A stretch of DNA of 64,000 nt, from positions 186,001 to 250,000 of the forward strand of contig CAWBOB010000008.1 of assembly GCA_963790335.1 (NCBI GenBank), given 5' to 3'. Under the pieces are notes generated by a model, which saw only the letters and a program-made list of their open reading frames with translations, did not search any database and was not told where the DNA came from. The DNA comes from JAOUEA01 sp963790335. GTDB lineage: Bacteria; Actinomycetota; UBA4738; HRBIN12. This document shows positions 55,606-63,106 of the stretch, piece by piece (position 1 is the first letter of the stretch; every line of letters starts with the position of its first letter). The translations under genes were made by a program, and so were the position numbers.

Positions 55606-56314
55606 GGCCTCCCTTCACACCCCACATCACCACGGCGGCGCCGAACGCCAGCTCGCGCGTGCGGACGTGACGGATCCCTGCGTCGTGCCACCAGCGCACC
55701 TGCTCGGGAAGCGGCGCTCGTTCCTCGAGCCGGCTGATGCTCGGCCCGAGGAACGCTCCGGTCCGCCGCCAGTGCGATGAGACGAGGGCACCGACGACCG
55801 GGAGCATCCCGCGCGTGTACGCGTACCAGCCGACGCGCGGCAGCGGACGTTGCGGCACGTGGAACTCGAGCGAAGCCACGCTGCCGCCGGGCCGTACGAC
55901 GCGGGCGATCTCACGCATCGTCGCACCCGGATCGTCGAGGTAGCGCACGAGGTAGGTGAACGTGACGGCGTCGAACGCACCGTCGGCGAACGGGAGCATC
56001 TCGGCCCGCCCGAGCACCGGCCTGATCCGTCCGGAGAGCCCGGCCAGATCGTTCGCGGGCAGGCCCGCTCGGAGCATCGCCTCGGAAGGGTCGAGAGCGA
56101 CCACACGCACGCGTGCGCGAGCCGCGACCTCACGCGACACCAGCCCCGTGCCGGCCGCCAGGTCGAGCACGAGGGAACCGGGCACCGCGCCCAGCTTCGC
56201 GACCATGAACCGGCGCCACCGCGTGTCCTGGCCGAGCGACATCAGTGCCCCCGCCCAGGAGTACTGCGGGGCGATGGCCGAGAAGAGCTCGGGGGCCGCG
56301 TCGCGATCCGACAC
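55592..56314 (-). CDS. MenG/UbiE-like SAM methyltransferase
   Basis: 240 residues from GTG 56314. The UbiE-type opening FSAIAPQYSWAGALMSLGQD is followed by the SAM site LVLDLAAGTGLVSREVA and VVALDPSEAMLRAG, then LPFADGAFDAVTFTYLVRYL and GGSVASLEFHVPQRP. These match menaquinone/ubiquinone C-methyltransferases more than generic enzymes. It overlaps a UbiA-like gene downstream, so it may methylate a quinone or prenylated lipid. Confidence 0.82.
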   Translation of the reverse strand: MSDRDAAPELFSAIAPQYSWAGALMSLGQDTRWRRFMVAKLGAVPGSLVLDLAAGTGLVSREVAARARVRVVALDPSEAMLRAGLPANDLAGLSGRIRPVLGRAEMLPFADGAFDAVTFTYLVRYLDDPGATMREIARVVRPGGSVASLEFHVPQRPLPRVGWYAYTRGMLPVVGALVSSHWRRTGAFLGPSISRLEERAPLPEQVRWWHDAGIRHVRTRELAFGAAVVMWGVKGGRGGG

Positions 56315-56318
56315 GGCG

Positions 56319-57104
56319 TCAGCGCTCGAGCCCGAGCAGGCCGGGAACATCGGCGACCGAGTCCACGACCGCGTCGGGCGACCCCCGATCGAGGTCGTCG
56401 GGACGGAACTTCCCCGTTCGAACCAGCACCCCCACGAGCCCGGCCGTCCGTGCGCCGTCGACATCGTTCACGACGTCGTCGCCGACCATCGCGGCACGGG
56501 AGGCCCCGACCCCGATCGCGTCGAGCGCCGCCCCGAAGTAGGCGGCCGACGGCTTGCCGCAGACGACCGGCATCACACCGCTCGCCGCTTCGAGTGCGGC
56601 GACGAACGCACCGCCGTCGAGCTGCAGTCCGGCGCTCGTGCGCCAATACAGGTTGCGATGCATCGCGACGAACGCCGCTCCCTCGTTCAGCCGGCGGAAC
56701 ACGCGGTTCATGGCGTCGTAGCTGAACCGGTCGCACCCCCCGCCCAGCACCACCACGTCCGCCTCATCGATATCGACGAGCTCGATGCCGGCGAGATCTT
56801 CCTCGGGGTCACCATCGCTCAGCACGGACACCTTCGCGCCGGCATGCTCCGAGCGCAGGTGCGCCGCCGTCGCGGTGACGGCGGTCACGATCTCGTCGGC
56901 GGTGAAGTCGAACCCCGCCTCACGGAGCGTCTCGGTCAGACCGACTCGCGTGTGGGTGCTGGTGTTCGTGATCAGCCTGAACGGCACCTCGTGGCGCCGC
57001 AGCGAGGCGATCGCATCGATCGCACCCGGCAGCGCCCGCCACGAGGTCACGAGCACGCCGTCGATATCCAGCAGCAGCGCGTCCACGTCGAGCGGGGATG
57101 CCAT
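56319..57104 (-). CDS. HAD-IIA (NagD/HDHD2-like) phosphatase
   Basis: 261 residues from ATG 57104. Motif I is LLLDIDGVLVTSWRALPGA, motif II the Thr in RLITNTSTHTR, and the last motifs VCGKPSAAYFGAALDAIG and AMVGDDVVNDVDGARTAG. The C2 cap lies between. These enzymes dephosphorylate small phosphometabolites; the substrate is not predictable. It ends 4 bases before the methyltransferase start. Confidence 0.9.
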   Translation of the reverse strand: MASPLDVDALLLDIDGVLVTSWRALPGAIDAIASLRRHEVPFRLITNTSTHTRVGLTETLREAGFDFTADEIVTAVTATAAHLRSEHAGAKVSVLSDGDPEEDLAGIELVDIDEADVVVLGGGCDRFSYDAMNRVFRRLNEGAAFVAMHRNLYWRTSAGLQLDGGAFVAALEAASGVMPVVCGKPSAAYFGAALDAIGVGASRAAMVGDDVVNDVDGARTAGLVGVLVRTGKFRPDDLDRGSPDAVVDSVADVPGLLGLER

Positions 57105-57155
57105 CACGGGCAGTCTGCCACGCACGCTCTCGCGACAGCCAGGTCCTGCGATCGG

Positions 57156-58020
57156 CTACAACCTGATGCCGACCCGCTTGCGTGCCTCGGCGAGATCGAC
57201 GCCGAGGATCGAGGCCCTGCTGCCGCATCAGGAACTCCGTGTACGGAGCGATGAACCGGTACTTCGGCGGAAGCAGCGGCCTCCCGAGCCTGATCAGTGG
57301 GAAGCTCGCCCGCGTCGCGGCCCGCCGGCCCGGGCCGAACGGCACCCCGTACATCTCGCGGATGTGGGGTGGCAGCGTCGCGAACGCGAGCCTCGACACA
57401 CCTCGCAGGACCGGTCGCCATTCCGCTTCGGCGGGAGGATCGAAGAACAGGTCCAGGACCCTGCGCGCGCCGTCGGTCACCTGCAGCGCGCCGCGATCGT
57501 CGACGTCGGCGAGCCATGCCCGCATCCCCTGCCAGGTGGGTGGGATGTCGGATCGCGGCACCAAGCAGAGCTCTGCCGCGAGCATCTGCTCCTCATGGAA
57601 GCGCTGTCGCCCGGCATCGTCGAGGCGCCCCACCGTGAGTGCCTCGAACAGGATCGCCGAGTCGACGAGGCACGCATGCACATAGAGCAGCAGCTCGGGG
57701 TCGAGGGCGTCGTAGCGCGTGCCGGTCACCGGGTCAGTGCCGTTGATGCGGGTGTGGACCTCGTTGATCGCGTCGGCGGCGGCGTGCGCCTCGGCCTTGG
57801 TGCCGAAGGTCATCGTGTAGGTCAGGATCAGGGTGCGCTGCAGGCGTTTCCACGGGTTCCGCTCGTACATGGCGGTCTGGTTGGCGCCGGCGACCACGAG
57901 GGGATGGGCCGCGTGCATCAGCAGGGCCCTCGCGCCACCGAAGAGCACGGTGACCTCGCGGTGCACCTGCCACGAGACGCTTGCGGGTCCGAAGTAGCCG
58001 CTGTCCGCCGTCGCCGCCAT
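57156..58020 (-). CDS. DUF2236/MpaB-family protein (one frameshift near 57200)
   Basis: About 288 residues starting MAATADSGYFGPASVSWQVH. Family features are the N-terminal REVTVLFGGARALLMHAAHP, NPWKRLQRTLILTYTMTFG and LYVHACLVDSAILFEAL, with conserved His and Arg residues typical of the MpaB/latex-clearing-protein group that binds haem b. A shift near 57200 restores ASILGVDLAEARKRVGIRL before TAG. Many members are annotated as oxygenases without a known substrate. Confidence 0.85.
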
Positions 58021-58141
58021 ACGTAAAGCGTACGTGCGGCGACATCGAGCGAGGGCATCGGAACCCGTGCGTCGGAGCGCGGCTGGACTTGGCCTCGAAC
58101 CGGTGGCACCATCGCGTGGCCCAGCTGACACCCTTCCCCAC

Positions 58142-58805
58142 ATGATCGTCGTCGTGCTCGTCGCCGCCACCGGCATCGTCGCCGGCTTCCTCATGGGCGG
58201 AAGCCTGCGCAACTTCGAGCGGGTACGCGTGCACTGGTGGGGCGCGGCCTTCGTGGGGCTGGCCCTGCAAGCGGCGCCCGTCGGGCGATGGCTCGACGAC
58301 GACGCGGTGTTCGCCTCGCTGATCGTGAGCTACGCGCTGCTCGTCGCGTTCATGTGGGTGAACCGGCGGCTTCCGGCCGCGCCGCTGCTGCTCGGCGGGA
58401 CTGGTGCTCAACATGCTCGTCATCGCGATCAACGGGGGGATGCCGGTCTCCGAATCGGCCATCCGCACGACGGGCAACGTGTCGGGCGCACTTCCAGCGA
58501 GCATCGACGACGGCAAGCACCACCTGATGGGTCCCGCCGATGTGCTGACTCCGCTCGGCGACGTGATCGGCCTGCCGCCGCCGATCTCGATCGTGCTCTC
58601 GATCGGCGACGTGGTGCTCTACGCAGGCGTGGCCATCTTCACCGTCATCGTCATGCGGGGACGCTTCGCGGAAAATCGTCGTCCCCCTGCGTGGTTCCAG
58701 ATGTATCGAGGGAAGCATCTGCCGGCCCGGCGACGCCTCCCCCGCCGGTCACGGCCTGGGCGGGAACCTCATCCTGCAACAGCGAGCTGGGGAACTTCAC
58801 GGTGA
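58142..58805 (+). CDS. DUF5317 membrane protein (one frameshift near 58405)
   Basis: About 220 residues from ATG 58142. It begins MIVVVLVAATGIVAGFLMGG, then SLRNFERVRVHWWGAAFVGL. After the shift come VLNMLVIAINGGMPVSESAI, HHLMGPADVLTPLGDVIGL and ISIVLSIGDVVLYAGVAIFT, the order seen in DUF5317 proteins. The basic tail overlaps the end of the convergent histidine kinase gene by 155 bases, so its true stop may be earlier. Function unknown. Confidence 0.8.
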
Positions 58806-60174
58806 TGCGGGTGCCGACGCCGGGGGCGCTCTCGAGGTCGAAGGTGCCGCCACCCACCTGAGCGCGTTCCCGCATCATCGCCATGCCGAAGTGGCCCTCG
58901 GGCCCCGGCACCGACGTGTCGAAGCCCACCCCGTTGTCGCGGAGCTCGAGCACGATCGAGTCGTCGTCCTCGTGCACGCTGATCCAGAAGTCCGTCGCTT
59001 GGGCGTGCTTGAGGGAGTTCATCACCGCTTCTCGCGCGATGTGGAAGATGAGGAGCGCGATCGGCGCGGGCAACGGCATCTCGTCGATGTCCCGGTGATA
59101 CGTCACATCGGCGTCGCGAGCCACCTCGTCGGTGAACGACTCGAGCGCCTCGGCCAGCCCCTTCGCGCCCAGCGGCGAGCGATGCAGGTCGCGGATCAGC
59201 GCCCGGATGCGTTCCGACGTCTCTTGCTTCGAGTCGCGAACCTTCTCGAGCTGGTCGCGCACCGCAGCGATGTCGTTCTTGTCGAGCAGCTTGCGCGCCA
59301 CATCGACCTGGATCGAGAGCCGGAACAGCACCTGTGCGAGGTCGTCGTGAAGGTACCCGGCGATCTGCAGCCGCTCGTCTGCCCGCTCCTCAGCCATGGC
59401 GTTGGAGAGTGTCTTCAGCACCTGCTCACGCTCTTGCAGCTCCTTGTGAGCCTCCTCAAGCGCCTGCGACCGAAAGAACATTTGCCGCGCGAGGAGGGAG
59501 GGAGCGAGAAAGGCTGGAATCGACCAGAACCCGATCTGCTCCGCGAAGATGGCGACAATCAGCCCGAGCACGCCGAGTCCCAGGTAGCTCACGAGGAACT
59601 CGGTCAGGCGGCCGATCCTCAGTTCTCGCATCACAGCAAGCGGCGGAAGACCTACTCGGAGACTCGTGAACACTGTGACCAACGCCGTGTTCACTCCATA
59701 GTCAGCGACCGCCGCGACCATGGCGGGTACAACCAGGCTCCATGTTGGAGCGGATGCGAGGCTATCTGCATCTGCAAGCCAGTGGAAAACGGAACTTGCT
59801 GCGAGAACGGAAAGGCTGACTTGGCAGCGATTGAATAGTGCTCTGAGTAGGCCGACCTCCCTCGTCAGCTCTCGTGGGTCGAAGGACCCGATCAAAGCGG
59901 TCACTGCCGCGGCAGGTGGTGCGAACAGAATGCCGACGGTCATGAGCAAGGGGAAGCCCAGGCTCAAGTGAACCCCGCGCCATGCTGGAACCGGTAGAAG
60001 CTCCACCACGGCGATGAGAGCCGCCCACAAGATCAGCTTCAGCTCGAGCACGGAGGGATCCTCGGCCAGGAGCGCCGCAAGCAGTGTGACCGTAGGAAGG
60101 ATCACTGCCAGCTCGAAGGCCAAGAGCCCCCGCTCCCGGGAGTGCTCGGCTGCGGGATTCTGCACGCTGCTCAC
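58651..60174 (-). CDS. Membrane histidine kinase (HisKA_3/NarX-type transmitter), paralogue 1
   Basis: About 507 residues from GTG 60174, preceded by AGGAGG at some distance. Seven or eight membrane helices span residues 20-270, with the conserved loop FDPRELTREVGLLRALFNRC. The transmitter has the phospho-His in YLHDDLAQVLFRLSIQVD, the N box HIAREAVMNSLKHA and the G box LRDNGVGFD. It resembles kinases that pair with LuxR/NarL-type regulators, but no response regulator gene is in the window. The second kinase, at 60519, is a clear paralogue. Confidence 0.9.
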   Translation of the reverse strand: MSSVQNPAAEHSRERGLLAFELAVILPTVTLLAALLAEDPSVLELKLILWAALIAVVELLPVPAWRGVHLSLGFPLLMTVGILFAPPAAAVTALIGSFDPRELTREVGLLRALFNRCQVSLSVLAASSVFHWLADADSLASAPTWSLVVPAMVAAVADYGVNTALVTVFTSLRVGLPPLAVMRELRIGRLTEFLVSYLGLGVLGLIVAIFAEQIGFWSIPAFLAPSLLARQMFFRSQALEEAHKELQEREQVLKTLSNAMAEERADERLQIAGYLHDDLAQVLFRLSIQVDVARKLLDKNDIAAVRDQLEKVRDSKQETSERIRALIRDLHRSPLGAKGLAEALESFTDEVARDADVTYHRDIDEMPLPAPIALLIFHIAREAVMNSLKHAQATDFWISVHEDDDSIVLELRDNGVGFDTSVPGPEGHFGMAMMRERAQVGGGTFDLESAPGVGTRITVKFPSSLLQDEVPAQAVTGGGGVAGPADASLDTSGTTQGDDDFPRSVPA

Positions 60175-60220
60175 GAACTCATCTTCGGCCCTCCTCGTGT
60201 CGTTTGAAAGTAGGCCCTCC

Positions 60221-60320
60221 GGGGGGGGGACGGTTCTACACCGAATGCGGTAGCAACAACTCCCTGTTGTCCCCCAGGCGGGGGTCCCCCGATAGTTAGA
60301 GCCGTCCCCCACACGGGGGG
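60221..60320. promoter_or_regulatory. G/C-palindrome regulatory region between the kinases
   Basis: A run of nine Gs (60221-60229) is followed by two palindromes, CCCCCAGGCGGGGG (60271-60284) and CCCCCACACGGGGGG (60306-60320), their centres 35 bases apart. A candidate promoter, TTGTCC at 60267-60272 and GATAGT at 60291-60296, overlaps the first palindrome and points to the small plus-strand gene. Two similar dyads over one promoter suggest a dimeric regulator, for example the kinases' response regulator. Confidence 0.5.
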
Positions 60321-60374
60321 TTGAGAACGATCATGAGGACCACAGGACAAAGTCGGAGAGAGGGAGTGACATCC

Positions 60375-60458
60375 ATGAAGACCCTTCGCAGAGTCGCCAT
60401 CGCTCTCGGCTCGCTGGTCGCCGTCGCCCTCGCGGGCGGCGCGCACTGGAAGGCCTGA
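60375..60458 (+). CDS. Tiny secreted-peptide gene between two histidine kinases
   Basis: A 27-residue ORF, MKTLRRVAIALGSLVAVALA then GGAHWKA, with AGGGAG about 9 bases upstream. It reads as a bare signal peptide. Removing one base near 60452 would extend it to 40 residues with a mature part of about 17 residues ending QADPRKTSG, and a stop in the loop of the following hairpin. Given the indels elsewhere, the longer form is plausible. It has its own promoter candidate and terminator. It could be an exported signal or ligand for the flanking kinases; that is inference. Confidence 0.5.
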   Translation: MKTLRRVAIALGSLVAVALAGGAHWKA

Positions 60459-60482
60459 GGCCAAGGCTCAAGCAGATCCACG

Positions 60483-60510
60483 CAAGACCTCGGGCTAGCC
60501 CGGGGTCTTG
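60483..60510. terminator. Symmetrical hairpin between small peptide gene and kinase 2
   Basis: CAAGACCTCGGGC (60483-60495) pairs with GCCCGGGGTCTTG (60498-60510) around a minimal loop, with one G-U wobble. It lies between the convergent ends of the peptide gene (plus) and the kinase (minus), so it could stop transcripts from both sides. T-runs are weak. Confidence 0.6.
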
Positions 60511-60518
60511 TCGCTTGT

Positions 60519-61916
60519 CTAGACGGGAATACGCGCCTGGATCGTAGTGCCTCCCTGACCGCTCCAGACGTCCACTGTTCCACGCGCCGCCTTGACTCGC
60601 TCCGCGATTAGGGCAAGTCCGAAGTGTTGGCCCGAATCTACTTTCTCAGGATCGAATCCCACACCGTCATCTGCGACCGTCAGGCTGATAACGCCGTTTG
60701 CCTCCGACAGCGAGACGCGGATCAACGACCCACGCGAGTGTCGAGCTGCGTTGCTCATGCCCTCGCGCGCCAGCTGGTAACAGAGGAGCTCAGCTATGTC
60801 GCTTCCCGACACGGGTCCCACGTCCAGGATGAATCGTGGCGAACCAGCGGACTCAAGACGCTGAGCAATGAGCCGGAGACTGCCCGCTAACCCGCTTGGG
60901 CCGATCTTGGCCGTTCTAAGGCCGTTCACAACATCCCTTATGGCTGACTGGGCCGTCTCGGTCGCGCTGAGCAATTCCGGAAGATCGTCGTCGAGGCTCA
61001 GCAGCCGACCCGATTGCAAGTCCTGCTTCAACACTTGACCCATGAGATGCACCTTGAACAGAGGAGGCAGGACCTCGTCGTGCAGTTCGCCGGCGAGAAC
61101 CTTACGTTCGTCCTCCCGCTCGGCGGCCAGCCCGATAGTCGCCATCTGGAGCGCTTCCACTTGTCTTCGTGAGTCCCTACTCAGCTGAAGAACATCTCGA
61201 CTCTGCTCGAATACCCCCTTTGCCAAGGCCAGTGGAACTACGAAGGCGATGAATCCTCGAAGACCCATCGCGGCCATGGCCTCAGCCAGGAGCACGCTCA
61301 TCAACCCGTACATCAGGTACATCAGGGCGAACAGGCGTGTCGGGCCAAGCTGCAACTCAGCCATCACCTGTATCAACGGCTTGTTGGTCCGTGTAGCCGT
61401 CATGACTCCAACCAGGAAGTAGTTCAGAGAGACATCCGTGGCTAGCGCCAGCAGCCCGAGAATGAGCGAACCTGGCCAGACGCCCGGTTCACCCCCACCC
61501 GCAGAAAAGACCAGGGCTCCGCCCATCACACTTAGCGCCGTCTGACCGCGATTGCAGATCGCACGAGACACGCTGATCTCATGTCGCCATTCACGCGGGT
61601 CGATGTAGGCAACGAGAGCCAAGGTGCCGCTCACGCCCGGACCGAAAACGAGGCCAGCGGCCAAGAGAACCGGCGTGTCGAGAGAAAGCGCAGTGGAACT
61701 TCCCGATCGCACAGAGAGCAACCCTGCGACGGCGGCCGCAAGGGCCAGCACGGCAAGCTCGACCCAAGTGATGCGCGAGTTGGCGCCAGCTATTCCGAAT
61801 AGGGCGGCAGCCACCGCTGATCCAAAGACGATCACCGAGAGCGCATGGAACCGAGTCGACTCTCGATGCCTGCTGGAGCCTGCCTCAGCTTCCGCAACGG
61901 CTGCTTGATCTGACAC
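60519..61916 (-). CDS. Membrane histidine kinase (HisKA_3-type), paralogue 2
   Basis: 465 residues from GTG 61916 after GGGGGAGGGAGTTCAG. Membrane helices fill residues 25-240, with the loop YIDPREWRHEISVSRAICNR matching paralogue 1. The transmitter shows the phospho-His in GELHDEVLPPLFKVHLMGQV, the N box LAREGMSNAARHSRGS and the G box VADDGVGFDPEKV. The DNA is noticeably less GC-rich than most of the window. There is no adjacent response regulator. It is divergent from the PGPGW gene across 184 bases. Confidence 0.9.
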   Translation of the reverse strand: MSDQAAVAEAEAGSSRHRESTRFHALSVIVFGSAVAAALFGIAGANSRITWVELAVLALAAAVAGLLSVRSGSSTALSLDTPVLLAAGLVFGPGVSGTLALVAYIDPREWRHEISVSRAICNRGQTALSVMGGALVFSAGGGEPGVWPGSLILGLLALATDVSLNYFLVGVMTATRTNKPLIQVMAELQLGPTRLFALMYLMYGLMSVLLAEAMAAMGLRGFIAFVVPLALAKGVFEQSRDVLQLSRDSRRQVEALQMATIGLAAEREDERKVLAGELHDEVLPPLFKVHLMGQVLKQDLQSGRLLSLDDDLPELLSATETAQSAIRDVVNGLRTAKIGPSGLAGSLRLIAQRLESAGSPRFILDVGPVSGSDIAELLCYQLAREGMSNAARHSRGSLIRVSLSEANGVISLTVADDGVGFDPEKVDSGQHFGLALIAERVKAARGTVDVWSGQGGTTIQARIPV

Positions 61917-62100
61917 CTGAACTCCCTCCCCCGTGGCTGTGGCTTCCGCCGAGGCCTGGGAGGTTTCTACCGAACGGAGGTGACACGAGGCAAGGAGAGT
62001 GACAACACTTCTCCACCGCCGCCGAGGACTCCTTCTTCACCCGTTCGCCACGTGTGCGACTTCCACCGAACGACACCTCCGTGAGAGGATGAGAGTTCAC

Positions 62101-62538
62101 ATGAGCGAGCCCGTCCATCGACACGACGTGTGGGGCGACGACCCCGAGGAACGCGATGCCTCAGCTGTCGTCGAGGAGCTGCTCGCCGAACCCGGCATCG
62201 AACGGAAGTGGCATGACCACCCCTCGGTCGTCTGGACCAAGGCCGTCGGGCGCTTCATCCAGCGCAGCGGCAAGCGCATCGCGGTGACCGTCGCGGGCTT
62301 CGTGCTGCTGATCGTGGCGGCGCTGATCATCCCGGTGCCCGGCCCGTGGTCGATCCTGTTGGCGATCGTCGCGCTCAGCATCCTGGCCTCGGAGTACGTC
62401 TGGGCCCGTCGCACGCTGGCTTTCGCGAAGCGCAAGGCCGAGCAGGTCAGGGGCGCCGTACTGCAGCGCCGAACCGACCGGGCCGACGCGGCGCCCGAGA
62501 CGCCGTCTCCATCCCCCTCGACAGACGAGATCGCCTGA
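62101..62538 (+). CDS. PGPGW-type (TIGR02611-like) transmembrane protein
   Basis: 145 residues from ATG 62101. Two helices, IAVTVAGFVLLIVAALIIPV and PWSILLAIVALSILASEYV, flank the diagnostic PVPGPW turn; RRTLAFAKRKAEQVRG follows. The N-terminal 50 residues are acidic and His-rich. This family is typical of Actinomycetota and its function is unknown. Confidence 0.87.
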   Translation: MSEPVHRHDVWGDDPEERDASAVVEELLAEPGIERKWHDHPSVVWTKAVGRFIQRSGKRIAVTVAGFVLLIVAALIIPVPGPWSILLAIVALSILASEYVWARRTLAFAKRKAEQVRGAVLQRRTDRADAAPETPSPSPSTDEIA

Positions 62539-62555
62539 CGACTCGGTTCCGCATC

Positions 62556-63041
62556 GTGCGCGGAGCGGTGCTGGTCCTGGTGAGCATGCTCTTCCTAGGG
62601 GCGTGCGGCGGTAGCGAGGGCGATGCGACAGACGTGGGTGCCCCCTCGCCGACCGACCTACGCGGTACACCGATCGTGATCCGCACGAGGATGACCGTAG
62701 CCGCGGAAGAAGGCGCGGAGCCGATCGCCACCGGCAAGATCCTGGAAGGGTCCACGCTCGGCGGATCGCCGTTCTGCGCCGGGGGCTCCATCTTGGATTC
62801 CCATGCGAGCACCGACCCGGCCATGGAGCCCTACGGTCTGATCGACCGGACCATCACCTGCCCGGATGGCACCGTGAGGATAGGCTTCTCGCCGGCACAG
62901 ACCCAGACGGTCTCGTGGACCATCGTGAGCGGCACCGGCGCCTTCGAAGGACTTCGCGGAAGCGGAGAGTTCGAGGTGGAGTACGACCCCGACGACGCTT
63001 CGCTGGCTCGCGAGACCCTCACGGGGATCGTCACGGTCTAG
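62556..63041 (+). CDS. Lipoprotein with allene-oxide-cyclase/dirigent-like beta-barrel
   Basis: About 161 residues from GTG 62556. Lipobox LFLGAC gives a lipid-attached Cys near residue 17. The exported domain is beta-rich, with IDRTITCPDGTVRIGFSPAQ and SGTGAFEGLRGSGEFEVEYD, the latter being the typical final strand pair of barrel-like dirigent/AOC proteins. Two further Cys residues may bond. Function unknown. It lies 17 bases after the PGPGW gene. Confidence 0.78.
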   Translation: MRGAVLVLVSMLFLGACGGSEGDATDVGAPSPTDLRGTPIVIRTRMTVAAEEGAEPIATGKILEGSTLGGSPFCAGGSILDSHASTDPAMEPYGLIDRTITCPDGTVRIGFSPAQTQTVSWTIVSGTGAFEGLRGSGEFEVEYDPDDASLARETLTGIVTV

Positions 63042-63106
63042 GTGGCCCGACGACAGAGGTATCGTCATTCACGGGAGACGCGTGCAAACCTCCTCCCAGC
63101 GTGCCC

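Noticed and set aside
60484..60509. The hairpin considered as a small RNA or attachment site
   Set aside because: It is a short isolated inverted repeat between convergent genes; a bidirectional terminator explains it, and no integrase or repeated copy is present.
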